A stretch of 64,000 nt of DNA from Prevotella sp. (GTDB lineage Bacteria; Bacteroidota; Bacteroidia; Bacteroidales; Bacteroidaceae), in NCBI GenBank assembly GCA_017548275.1, contig JAFZAH010000034.1, forward strand, positions 62,001-126,000. Reading direction: 5' to 3'. The position numbers and the translations under genes were made by a program. This document shows, one piece after another, positions 8,519-17,776 of this stretch; positions within the stretch are counted from its first letter, which is position 1, and each line of letters begins with the position of its first letter. The notes beneath the pieces were generated by a model that was not told the DNA's origin, did no database searches, and worked only from the letters and a program-made list of their open reading frames with translations.

Positions 8519-10948
8519 ATGCATACTATCTATCTGGAATGCCGCGACAGGGCATATATCATAGAGATGGATGAGGGCACCTCATCGCGTCGCCAAGGCA
8601 TTTTGAGTGTCAACACCAATGACCGTGACGAATTATTGCGCATCGGGCGCCGTCCTACGCTCATCTCCCAAAGCGGTTATCAGTATGACCTGAGCACTTG
8701 CGTGAAAGACATCACACTGAAAGAACGGGCTAAAAATGAAACCTCAGATGGTGCTGACCGCCATATCGACATTGAAATAATACTTGGAGAGCCTGAAAAT
8801 ACACCCTTTCAGCCACATATCTCATCACCGTTGCTCCACATCGACGAGACTGCTGACGGTTATCTTCTGCGCGACGCAGACGGGAATGAGCAGGAGAACA
8901 TCGTTTTTCATGTCATGCTCATTTACAAGGACTTACGTGGCTACATCGACATTTTCTGCGCCTCATCAGAGACCATCTATGACGTGGTGATAGATTTCGG
9001 AAGTGAAGCCTCGCAGATGCTTGTCAAGCGTCATCGAGACGCCTGGGGAGCGGGAGCCATCGTACAGTTATTCAATGGTTGTCTGCGTCATTTCTATCCC
9101 ACGGCTTCGGCTCAATCGGATTATGACCAAAAAGACCGTGACCCCCGATTGATGCGCAGTCTCTTTTTCAAGAAACCAGCCGCCACATCACCTGTCACCA
9201 CAGCCCATAAACAGGAGTTTCTCTGCTATCCGCCATCCGCCGATGACGGCTATCTGCAGTTTATTTCCCGTCGTGATGACGAACAGAAGGGTGAGCGTCT
9301 GCCCAACATCAAGATATCCTATTTGGCACAAATCAACCGCAGCGGTTTCGATTTAGAGATGTTGCATCACGCTTTGGTGTTGCGTTTCCTTCACGAGGCC
9401 ATCCGTCAAGTAGCCGACAAAGAGCGGATACGCTGTAACACGAAAAAAGGAGTGGCCATCCGTGTGTCGCTGTTGGTTCCCAACGTGATGGGTCAGGAAG
9501 CCGTGTCGAAACTCATCGAAGAGGTTGCAGACACTGCTAACAGCGAAGAATTTCTCAAACATTTGCCCCAAGACTGTCCGCCATTGTTATTCACCGATGT
9601 AAAATCCTGTTCGGAGAGCGACGCCTCCTTCCTCTATTGGATGAATACCACAGCCATTAAGGCGGGCAAGGATTATCTGGTCATTGACGTAGGAAAAGGC
9701 ACCACAGATTTCTCTGTAGTTCATGTCAAAGACGCCTCCAATGCCATCAGCAAATACCGCTCAGGTTTTTTGGGAGCCGGCAATGCCATCTCATACGCCA
9801 TATTCGAGTATATGCTATTGCAGTTGACAGATGCCATCGAGACAAGCGACCGTATTCAAGAGATACGTCGCATACTACATTCAGACACAAAAACGCTCTA
9901 TCAGTTAGAAGACATCATTGAGCATATCAAGCAGGGCATGGAATTGACAGGCACCACTGCCGACGAACTCCGTCGTATTGCTCATGCCGAACATTGGTCG
10001 GAAGATAACCTAAGCGATTTGCTTCAGCATTTCAAACTTGAAGATGAGGAAAAAATCATCGCAGGTATCATCCAGAAGATTGTCGCAGGTATTGCCCTCC
10101 GCACACAAGGGCTTCATTATGACGAGATTATGCTGAGCGGCCGCGGTTTCCTGTATGCGCCATTGGCCAATGAGGTGAAGACCATTTTCGGCAAACACCA
10201 AGACAGTCGCAGCACGACAGGCACCGGTTACAGCGACATCTATTATAAGCCAGAATACGCCAAGACAGGTTGCCTTTATGGAGCCATCGCCCCTGTTAAA
10301 ATCAGTATGCAAAGTAATATGACTGGCATACCGCAATTTGTCGATGCCCGCAAATCGTCCGAAATGAATGAAGAAGAAGTTAACCGGATGATTAACGAGC
10401 AGGTGGAAGAAAATAAGGCCCTCAATGACACGCCGGAAGAGAATGAAGAGCGTCGCAAGGGTCTGTTGTCAATGGCCAAGCGCTGTTGGGATTATTTTTT
10501 CTCTGACGAGGAAAACGACGAGGACGACGAGGCAGATGAGAAGAAACCTGAGAATGCAGACAGCAAGGAGAAAACGAATCAACCAGAGGTCTCTGACAAG
10601 AAAAACCGTCAGGAGTTAGCACTGATGGGCGATGATAATATCCGCGCTATCATGCAGTCGCGGTATCCAGTCAAATTGTTTGGTGCCAACACCCGTGTTT
10701 ATATCGGAGGCAACCAATACAAGATTGTCGGCGGAGACCATCTGCCCGACGGAGACGGATGCAGACTCTACTTCGACGGTGCCCATTTCTTCGTTCGCAG
10801 CAAAGATCATTCATACGAATTGGTGGAAGATGTGGCACGTATCCCGAACACCAATCTGTTGTTTGAGAGTCTGTTCCCCTTCTCATTGCAGATTTTAGGC
10901 GAAGATTATGAAATCCCGCGCAACTATGCCGTCATTGACACCATCTAA
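8519..10948 (+). CDS. Actin/Hsp70-fold (ASKHA) ATPase
   Basis: The product has 809 residues and no signal peptide or membrane segment, so it is cytosolic. ASKHA-superfamily nucleotide motifs are visible: phosphate 1 VVIDFGSEASQ (Asp159), phosphate 2 YLVIDVGKGTTDF (Asp390, Gly392, Thr395, Asp397) and an adenosine motif IMLSGRGF (540-543). A beta-rich domain of about 150 residues precedes phosphate 1, a highly acidic Glu/Asp/Lys region lies near 660-700, and a distinct C-terminal domain of about 110 residues follows. DnaK landmarks (the N-terminal IGIDLGTTNS motif, a substrate-binding domain, a C-terminal EEVD-like tail) are absent, so it is not a standard chaperone. By context it may play an MreB- or FtsA-like role for the SEDS-PBP protein encoded 19 bp downstream. 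That role is inference. Confidence 0.75.
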   Translation: MHTIYLECRDRAYIIEMDEGTSSRRQGILSVNTNDRDELLRIGRRPTLISQSGYQYDLSTCVKDITLKERAKNETSDGADRHIDIEIILGEPENTPFQPHISSPLLHIDETADGYLLRDADGNEQENIVFHVMLIYKDLRGYIDIFCASSETIYDVVIDFGSEASQMLVKRHRDAWGAGAIVQLFNGCLRHFYPTASAQSDYDQKDRDPRLMRSLFFKKPAATSPVTTAHKQEFLCYPPSADDGYLQFISRRDDEQKGERLPNIKISYLAQINRSGFDLEMLHHALVLRFLHEAIRQVADKERIRCNTKKGVAIRVSLLVPNVMGQEAVSKLIEEVADTANSEEFLKHLPQDCPPLLFTDVKSCSESDASFLYWMNTTAIKAGKDYLVIDVGKGTTDFSVVHVKDASNAISKYRSGFLGAGNAISYAIFEYMLLQLTDAIETSDRIQEIRRILHSDTKTLYQLEDIIEHIKQGMELTGTTADELRRIAHAEHWSEDNLSDLLQHFKLEDEEKIIAGIIQKIVAGIALRTQGLHYDEIMLSGRGFLYAPLANEVKTIFGKHQDSRSTTGTGYSDIYYKPEYAKTGCLYGAIAPVKISMQSNMTGIPQFVDARKSSEMNEEEVNRMINEQVEENKALNDTPEENEERRKGLLSMAKRCWDYFFSDEENDEDDEADEKKPENADSKEKTNQPEVSDKKNRQELALMGDDNIRAIMQSRYPVKLFGANTRVYIGGNQYKIVGGDHLPDGDGCRLYFDGAHFFVRSKDHSYELVEDVARIPNTNLLFESLFPFSLQILGEDYEIPRNYAVIDTI

Positions 10949-10967
10949 CTCACATTCATTCTGAACC

Positions 10968-13900
10968 ATGAACAAAAAGCAGACATCATCAGCAATCGTC
11001 ATGATGCTGTTCATCGCCATCTTGGTGGTGATTAACCTGATATATCCCATCACATTCTCTATCTATTTTGTTATTTGTTCGGTGAGTCTCCTGATGTTGG
11101 TAGCGCTCCGCAAGAAAGAGAACAAACTGTCGCTCTTGTTTCCATGGGCGCTGACGATGGTATCCTCGGTGCTGGTCACACACAATTACCTGCATCCGGA
11201 CATCGATGTATATAACAATTCCGACTATCATGTGTTGTCTCTTAAAAGCGTGGATGTGGCTGACGGAGTGACACTCATCGGTGAACCGCGCGAGAACTCG
11301 TTTTTCGATGACCCGTCATATCACGGCAAATTGTCGCTTCACGGCACAGAGATGAACTGCGAGATGAGCGACCAGCCACTTTATGTGGGCGACGGGACAA
11401 ATTATCATCTGGCGAACAAAGAGCAATTACCCTCGCTGAAGGAATCGCTGTCAGTATGCACAGACAGCAGTCGTCTTGACATCAGCATCAAAAATTTCGA
11501 GCGGAACGAAAGGGTTGACAGCATCCAAGTGTATCTGACCTACAGCACGACCCAGCGTGACTTCGCCGACAGCCTTGACACCTCAAAGCCATACGAGCGG
11601 CGTGACACGTCACTATTCAAACGCTACATCACCGAGTCGTATAACTTATATGACATGGCTCGCAGCGGAGTATCTTTTGACCCCAATATCGGGCAGGATG
11701 CAGAGGAAGAGTACCTGCTGAGTGTGATACGCGATGTGGATGTGGTGAAGGAAAACATTGTGAAGGGAGGTCGTGGAACGAATCAAACCGACCACACGCT
11801 TTATGCCATTCTTCCACGTCAATTGCCTGAGAATATCACCATCCTTTGTGATAACAAAGAGGTAGTGAGCAGAGGAAAAGCCGTCAGGCCTTCCCAGCCT
11901 ATTACCGTTTCCATGGGGCAAGGCGAATTGTTCTATGTCGGTTGCGGTGAGCGTGCCACCCGTCCCATGAGTTGTTCCTATCCAAGCACAAAATCGAATG
12001 GCACGGAGCAAGGAGCAGGGAGCATGATTCGGCTAAGTTATCACATGCCTCTTATGTATCATTTCCCCATTGAAGAGAGAGGTGAAGACGCTGAACATCA
12101 GCGTTTGAGTCGTCATCACATCGCCAATATCACCACCTCTTCCGAAGAATTGGTGCAGTCAGATGTGCGTCAGGCTTTTTTGTACGACCTGTTCCAACTT
12201 CCTGGTAACAGTTTTCACATCAACGGCATCGTGAGTTACGACATTGGAGACTCACATACAGTCTTCAAGGCAAAATTCATTGATTCAAACAAGGATAAAA
12301 GAAAGAATCATTCGGCAGATGCCAAACAAGAGGATGAAGGATTAACATTATGTTCCAAGAACGGCAGCATATGGCATTTCAGCGTTGATGACCTTCGCAC
12401 AACCAGTCCTGTGACAGGTAAATCGAACATCTTTGTCCGTGACTGGTGGATTATGGGAATCATCTTGCTGATGTTTGCCTTTGCCCTTGTCGTGCCTTTG
12501 TCACAATGGCCTCATTCACGTAAGAGCAATTACGCTTTAGGTATTTGGATGTTTTTCGCCCCGATGATAGTCATGCGACTTTATCTGATGTGGCGCATCG
12601 CCGTATTCCCTCCTTTAGAGCAAATATCTCGCCGTGTGTTCATGCAATACCGCATGGAAAACGGAGGACTTCGCAATGCGATGGTCATCACGTTGATTGC
12701 TATCGGTTTGATGATGCTTCTGACCATCATCGCCAAACTGCGTGAAAAGAAAACGTTTCATGGACGCCTCCGCATGCTGGTGGACCAACAGAGCGACAAA
12801 CGTCTGAAGATTGTCTTCTGCCTGTTATGGTTTTTCGCGTATGCATTCCATTTTGCGAGCAACTCGCCGTTTGCCAATTTATTCGCCCCGTTGGCTGTAT
12901 TCTTCCTTAATGAATACTTATGCCTAAAGCGTCTTCCCATGCTTTGGCGCTTGATTAATATACTACTGACGTTGGGCGCTTTTTTGTCGGGCGACCCCGG
13001 CTATGCGGTAATGTTCTTCATCTTCTCCTGCCTCTACACCGCATATATCATGTTGGTTTACAAGCATTCGGTGAAACATGGCGAGCGTAAGTTTGCGCGT
13101 CAGATAGCGCTGGTATGCTTCATCTTGACGGCATTGTGCGTATGCCTTTCACCCTGGATTGTAGGACTCGCCTATGACGAGGCGCCCATATTTGGTTTGC
13201 GTTGGTTGACCGTCTCTCGTATAGCCATGACCGTCATTGGTTTGATGGTATTATGGTTGGCCTACAAAGCCTCAGAGCACCTGCCATTGATGCAAAAACG
13301 TCCGACTCTGAAATGGGGTTTGACAGGCATCGCAGCCATTGTGGTACTGTTGGCGTGTACGATAGCCGTACCTGCTTATATCAATAAAAACGGTCATTTC
13401 AAATACCGTTCGCTCATCCACACAAAAGAGGTGGGAGCGATAATGAACAACGAGAACATCCTGGAACGTAATAGCGACCGATTGCTCCAAGCCTCTCAGA
13501 ATCAATGGTTCTTGCAATATCATGACAACAAAGGCAAACAAGACCGTTTCAATGGAGAAATTTTCACATTATCTCCTCATTTCCGCAAAGGTGTGACATG
13601 GCCTACGCAGGTGAGCGACGTGATTTTGTCGCGTTATGTGATCGGAGAGATATCTACCTTGTTGCCGGTGTTCATCATTGTCTTATCTTTGGTATTCCTT
13701 CTGTTGTTGTTCCGTTCCCCCAACCGTTCCGCACCAGGACGCATCTTAGCATGGGCTTTTGCCCTGCTGATAGCCATCCAGATGACATTTGTGTGGATGG
13801 CGAACACCAACCGCATGATTTTCTTCGGGCAAGATTTCCCGTTCTTAAGCCACAACGCACTGGTAACAACAACCCTGTTTGCCTTGTTATTGGGTATTGC

Positions 13901-16328
13901 CATCTGCCTGTACCGCTCACATGAGGACACCCATCTCCGCATCAACTACTTGCAAGGTCTGCACAAATTTGTGGGTTCACCCAATATGAAAATTTTCTTT
14001 GCTCTGTATATCATTCTTTTCGGCATCGTGTATTTCACCGGCAACCGTTACTCTTCGCTATATGGCGGTGAGGAAGCCGGCCGTTATAACCTGAACACGA
14101 CAATGCAACAGGCACAGAGCGATTTGGATAAGATTAACGCATCGATAGCCTCCTATCCTGCCAAGAAGAATCATCAACTGAAGAATGACGAAGACCTAAC
14201 CTTGCTGTGGAATGACATCGAGCATGACACAAACGTGAAAGAAGATGTTGACAGGATGCTGAGCGACACAACCATCTCACAATTCACCTACTCGCTGTTT
14301 GAGGCTTTCCGCAACAACCTGAAAAACCGCAACCGTTTCGACAATGTGATACATCTTAGGCATGTAGGCAATCATTACGAGTTAGCGTTGAACAACGGTT
14401 TCTACTCACTGCGCAGTCCGGATGAAGACCGTGAGAGTTGGTCTGGTAATATTTACACCGATGTGATAGACACCCAAGATGATTTGAAGGAATACCATCT
14501 TGGTCAAGAGGATGAGAATTTCCGTCAAATCATTATTCCGGCGGGTTGGGTAAAAGGCAATGAGCGTGTGGCAATTATTGATTGTCGTGACCGCCAAGCC
14601 AACCACTATGAGATGTACCTCCACCATCAGGGAGAGAGTTATGCGATGAAGAGTCTGGTGTATCCCTTGCATAAAGAAGACATCGTAGAGTTTACCTCAA
14701 AGAACACGAAAGAGCATCCGGAATTTACGGTTTCATTAAAAGCAGACGAGAACCGTCTGTTGGTGAAGAATATTCACGTGAACGGCCATGCCAAACCCGT
14801 CTATCTGAAACGCGACCGGTTGTATTGGCTTCGCGAGTACACCAACATGTTCGCCTACGTGAAAGACTCCTGCCGACACGAGAACCAACTCATCACCATC
14901 GACGGCATGTTGCAAGACTCTGTGACATTATCAATGCGTGAGCATCCGTCAGGTCTGTCAATGTCTGTCATAGGCATGGACGGTTACGGCAATGTACGTT
15001 TGATGGCCGACCATAAAGGACGCCACTATACACTCGACCCAAACGATGAGGCACGCATCAGTTCGTTGATAGAGCAGACCTATCTGAACCCCGTTCCCGG
15101 TGAGGAGCGCAAAGTGTTCGGCAATATGAACCTCTATTATATGTTGCCGGGTCCCGGTTCGTCGATGAAACCTTTGACCTATGCCGCCGTCACCTCCCAG
15201 ACCATCGGTTTTGAAAGTCTGGACTGGGAGACTCTACGCTTGAGAGCAGCAGGTTCAGTAATACATAAATACGGAATAGAAGGTCTGGACTATGACAAAG
15301 GTAAACCCAAGGGCAAGGAAGGTTGGCGGTCTGTTGCCGGTGACGAAATCGGTGACGGCATGTGGATAGACAATCATTTCTATTTGCGGCGGTCAAGTAA
15401 CTTCTACAACGCACTTGTCACCTATATCGGTATGATAGACATGACAGCCGAGAAAGCAAGGACGTTGGGCGACCTCTCAGCCAACTATTACCCGCAAATC
15501 AGCCTGAACAATAATCTGACAGGCTCAGGTTCGCTTCGTCATGGCATGGCCGATAAATTGGATGGCAATCTGCCACTGTTCAGCGGACTGAGCAATAATT
15601 TCGGACTTCAAGTCAACACGGGCGGCAGCAGTGCCAACTATCTGTTGGAAACACATCATCAATTTATCAACAGCGATGTGTTCCGTAATCTTGAGCATCC
15701 GTTTGAAGAGACGTTTGTCTGGGCCTATCCCAACCTTTCGTCCGCTTATTACTCCTCATATAATAAACTGGCCAAAAGACACCGTTTGCAGCAATATACA
15801 TTAGGTGCCTCGCCCCTTCAAGTTACCCCGTTGAAGATGGCCGAGATGTACGGACGACTGTTCTCACAGAGCCGTGACTACCACGCCCATATCACCCCGC
15901 TATATGAATCGCCTGTCAAAGCGTGGGGCGCGTCGAACGGAATCTCTAAAGAACAATTGTTCCGTTTCTACCAACATACGTTGTTCACGGGTATGAAACA
16001 ATGTGGTGAAAGCGGCACAGGTGTATCTATGGTTGACCGTTCACAATTGCCGTCAGGTTATTATCTCTATATGAAAACCGGCACATTGAACATCGACGAG
16101 AACCATCCCAACGACCGCCTGTTGGCCGTTATTATCACTGACCGCGACGTGTGCGAAGCGTCCTCTCCTGAAGACTACCGTTTTTATGTGGTTTATTTCC
16201 GATATGTGCAAGTACCGAAAGGAACGGACATCAGGACACAAACTACTGAAACCCTGAGGCAGATAATGAAGAGCAATAGTTTTAAAGATTATTTCAGACC
16301 CGCAAACACCCCTCATCATGAATCATAA
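10968..16328 (+). CDS. Giant SEDS glycosyltransferase-class B PBP transpeptidase fusion
   Basis: The product has 1786 residues. Residues 1-75 contain about three membrane segments. Residues 75-485 are an extracytoplasmic region not recognised. Residues 490-1030 contain about ten membrane segments resembling FtsW/RodA: SGDPGYAVM sits where SEDS proteins have the PDLG motif, and VSDVILSRYVIGE (Asp884) aligns with the HTDFIFAVIGEE loop carrying the catalytic Asp. Residues 1030-1330 are a soluble linker domain. Residues 1330-1786 form a penicillin-binding domain: TIDGMLQDSV and GYGNVRLMAD, SxxK in PGSSMKP (Ser1398, Lys1401), SxN in RRSSNF (Ser1476, Asn1478), ASPLQVTPLKMAEMY, and KTGT (1703-1706). 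All transpeptidase residues are intact. SEDS enzymes polymerise lipid II and normally partner a separate PBP; here both are one chain. The next gene overlaps by 11 bp. Confidence 0.85.
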   Translation: MNKKQTSSAIVMMLFIAILVVINLIYPITFSIYFVICSVSLLMLVALRKKENKLSLLFPWALTMVSSVLVTHNYLHPDIDVYNNSDYHVLSLKSVDVADGVTLIGEPRENSFFDDPSYHGKLSLHGTEMNCEMSDQPLYVGDGTNYHLANKEQLPSLKESLSVCTDSSRLDISIKNFERNERVDSIQVYLTYSTTQRDFADSLDTSKPYERRDTSLFKRYITESYNLYDMARSGVSFDPNIGQDAEEEYLLSVIRDVDVVKENIVKGGRGTNQTDHTLYAILPRQLPENITILCDNKEVVSRGKAVRPSQPITVSMGQGELFYVGCGERATRPMSCSYPSTKSNGTEQGAGSMIRLSYHMPLMYHFPIEERGEDAEHQRLSRHHIANITTSSEELVQSDVRQAFLYDLFQLPGNSFHINGIVSYDIGDSHTVFKAKFIDSNKDKRKNHSADAKQEDEGLTLCSKNGSIWHFSVDDLRTTSPVTGKSNIFVRDWWIMGIILLMFAFALVVPLSQWPHSRKSNYALGIWMFFAPMIVMRLYLMWRIAVFPPLEQISRRVFMQYRMENGGLRNAMVITLIAIGLMMLLTIIAKLREKKTFHGRLRMLVDQQSDKRLKIVFCLLWFFAYAFHFASNSPFANLFAPLAVFFLNEYLCLKRLPMLWRLINILLTLGAFLSGDPGYAVMFFIFSCLYTAYIMLVYKHSVKHGERKFARQIALVCFILTALCVCLSPWIVGLAYDEAPIFGLRWLTVSRIAMTVIGLMVLWLAYKASEHLPLMQKRPTLKWGLTGIAAIVVLLACTIAVPAYINKNGHFKYRSLIHTKEVGAIMNNENILERNSDRLLQASQNQWFLQYHDNKGKQDRFNGEIFTLSPHFRKGVTWPTQVSDVILSRYVIGEISTLLPVFIIVLSLVFLLLLFRSPNRSAPGRILAWAFALLIAIQMTFVWMANTNRMIFFGQDFPFLSHNALVTTTLFALLLGIAICLYRSHEDTHLRINYLQGLHKFVGSPNMKIFFALYIILFGIVYFTGNRYSSLYGGEEAGRYNLNTTMQQAQSDLDKINASIASYPAKKNHQLKNDEDLTLLWNDIEHDTNVKEDVDRMLSDTTISQFTYSLFEAFRNNLKNRNRFDNVIHLRHVGNHYELALNNGFYSLRSPDEDRESWSGNIYTDVIDTQDDLKEYHLGQEDENFRQIIIPAGWVKGNERVAIIDCRDRQANHYEMYLHHQGESYAMKSLVYPLHKEDIVEFTSKNTKEHPEFTVSLKADENRLLVKNIHVNGHAKPVYLKRDRLYWLREYTNMFAYVKDSCRHENQLITIDGMLQDSVTLSMREHPSGLSMSVIGMDGYGNVRLMADHKGRHYTLDPNDEARISSLIEQTYLNPVPGEERKVFGNMNLYYMLPGPGSSMKPLTYAAVTSQTIGFESLDWETLRLRAAGSVIHKYGIEGLDYDKGKPKGKEGWRSVAGDEIGDGMWIDNHFYLRRSSNFYNALVTYIGMIDMTAEKARTLGDLSANYYPQISLNNNLTGSGSLRHGMADKLDGNLPLFSGLSNNFGLQVNTGGSSANYLLETHHQFINSDVFRNLEHPFEETFVWAYPNLSSAYYSSYNKLAKRHRLQQYTLGASPLQVTPLKMAEMYGRLFSQSRDYHAHITPLYESPVKAWGASNGISKEQLFRFYQHTLFTGMKQCGESGTGVSMVDRSQLPSGYYLYMKTGTLNIDENHPNDRLLAVIITDRDVCEASSPEDYRFYVVYFRYVQVPKGTDIRTQTTETLRQIMKSNSFKDYFRPANTPHHES
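12004..12024 (+). repeat. Three heptamer units inside the SEDS-PBP coding sequence
   Basis: CGGAGCA, AGGAGCA and GGGAGCA lie in tandem (21 bp) in the frame of the fusion gene, encoding roughly residues 346-353 (TEQGAGSM). The last two units are identical, in the same order, to the end of the intergenic array at 5826-5839. Three 7-bp units preserve the reading frame. Confidence 0.75.
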
Positions 16329-16761
16329 AATAGCCATTCGTTTAGGCCTTTTCCTTGTGTTGGTCATGGCCGTATATGCTTTTTTGAGTCTTCGTCGCAC
16401 AGCAGACTATACCAATGAGAGTCTGTCCGTACGTAGTGAAGCATTGCTGGTTGACATCCGCCAGGACTCGCTCATCCGCGCTATCAACCGTGTTTATGTG
16501 AATCGAGGCAAAACCGACATCACCTTAGACTCGATGCGCAATGATATGTTCGAGATTAAATTCCCCGCTAATTATGGCATCTTGGATTTAGCCTCAATCA
16601 ATGAGAACCGAAAGGTGAAAGATGAAAATGAAGATATACTGAAAGCAGAAAGAATGATAGAAGTGGCCGATGAAGGTGACTATCATATTCTCCGACTGTT
16701 CAAACAAGACGGCTATGTGGCTTGTCCGGCATATATCTTGGTAGAACTTTTGAAAGAATGA
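16318..16761 (+). CDS. Small membrane-anchored protein, last gene of the SEDS-PBP operon
   Basis: The product has 147 residues. Residues 4-23 (KIAIRLGLFLVLVMAVYAFL) form a single N-terminal membrane anchor and the rest is predicted extracytoplasmic. No known family is recognised. Visible features are the VDIRQDSLIRAINRVYVNRG helix-like stretch and a charged NRKVKDENEDILKAE segment. The start overlaps the end of the SEDS-PBP gene by 11 bp, so the two are translationally coupled and the product is probably a partner subunit. By analogy with bitopic elongasome and divisome partners it could regulate the PBP, but nothing in the sequence shows this. Confidence 0.65.
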   Translation: MNHKIAIRLGLFLVLVMAVYAFLSLRRTADYTNESLSVRSEALLVDIRQDSLIRAINRVYVNRGKTDITLDSMRNDMFEIKFPANYGILDLASINENRKVKDENEDILKAERMIEVADEGDYHILRLFKQDGYVACPAYILVELLKE

Positions 16762-16789
16762 GTTGAAGTTTGTAATTAAATTAAAATAT

Positions 16790-17725
16790 ATGGTTTACAA
16801 CGAGATCGGAAAGACTGGCATGAAGGTGTCGAACTTGAGTTTTGGCGCTTCATCACTGGGCGGAGTGTTTCACAGCATCCGCGAAGAAGAAGGCATACAG
16901 GCCGTGTTTACAGCCGTGGAAAACGGCATCAATTTCATCGATGTTTCACCATACTATGGTCACTTGAAAGCCGAGACCGTATTAGGTAAGGCGTTGAAAG
17001 ACATCGACCGCGACAAGTATTACCTCTCAACAAAAGTGGGACGCTACGGCAAAGACGGCGTGAATTATTGGGATTACTCTGCCAAGCGTGCCACTGAGAG
17101 CGTTTATGAGAGCATGGAGCGTTTGAATATCGATTATATCGATCTCATCAATGTGCATGACGTGGAGTTTTCCGATTTACATCAGGTGGCAGAAGAAACC
17201 CTTCCGGCTTTGGTGGATTTGCGCAAGAAAGGCGTGGTAAAGCATGTAGGTATCACCGACTTACAACCCGAAAACCTACGTTGGGTGATTGAGCATTCCG
17301 AGCCGGGAACAATCGAAAGCGTACTTTGTTTCTGCCATTACAGTCTGAATGATGACATGTTGCTTGACTATTTAGATTTTTTTGAGGAGCGCAGCATCGG
17401 TGTCATCAACGCCTCCCCTTTCTCTATGGGTCTGTTGTCAGAGCGAGGCACACCCGATTGGCATCCTGCACCAGAAGCACTGAAAGAAGCCTGTGCCCGT
17501 GCCGCAGCGCATTGTGCGGAGAAGGGCTATCCAATAGATAAGTTGGCCATTCAATACTCAACCAACTTGAATCCGCGTATCGCGACGACACTCTTCAGCA
17601 GTGCCAATCCGAAGAACGTGCTGAAAAACATCGCATACGTGAATGAGCCGATGGATGAGCAGTTGGTTGCCGAGGTGAAAGCCATTATCGGCGAGCAGAT
17701 GCGCGTCAGGTGGGAAAATTCATAG
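16790..17725 (+). CDS. Aldo/keto reductase, probable L-galactose dehydrogenase
   Basis: The product has 311 residues from the ATG at 16790; a TTG at 16763 would add nine unsupported residues. The AKR catalytic tetrad is visible as Asp51 and Tyr56 (DVSPYYGH), Lys82 (STKVG) and His123 (NVHD). Close relatives oxidise L-galactose, L-fucose or D-arabinose with NAD(P). Two genes downstream an amidohydrolase lactonase and a zinc dehydrogenase complete the L-galactose to D-tagaturonate route described in Bacteroides vulgatus, so it most likely converts L-galactose to L-galactonolactone. No -7 box is seen in the 28 bp after the SEDS-PBP operon, so read-through from that operon is possible. Confidence 0.72.
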   Translation: MVYNEIGKTGMKVSNLSFGASSLGGVFHSIREEEGIQAVFTAVENGINFIDVSPYYGHLKAETVLGKALKDIDRDKYYLSTKVGRYGKDGVNYWDYSAKRATESVYESMERLNIDYIDLINVHDVEFSDLHQVAEETLPALVDLRKKGVVKHVGITDLQPENLRWVIEHSEPGTIESVLCFCHYSLNDDMLLDYLDFFEERSIGVINASPFSMGLLSERGTPDWHPAPEALKEACARAAAHCAEKGYPIDKLAIQYSTNLNPRIATTLFSSANPKNVLKNIAYVNEPMDEQLVAEVKAIIGEQMRVRWENS

Positions 17726-17776
17726 AACACCTACCCCGTCCTAAAGAGGATGACACTAAATCAGTAATTGTGAATC

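Noticed and set aside
8519..10948. DnaK-type chaperone
   Set aside because: The N-terminal DnaK signature, substrate-binding domain and C-terminal tail are missing; only the general ASKHA motifs are shared.
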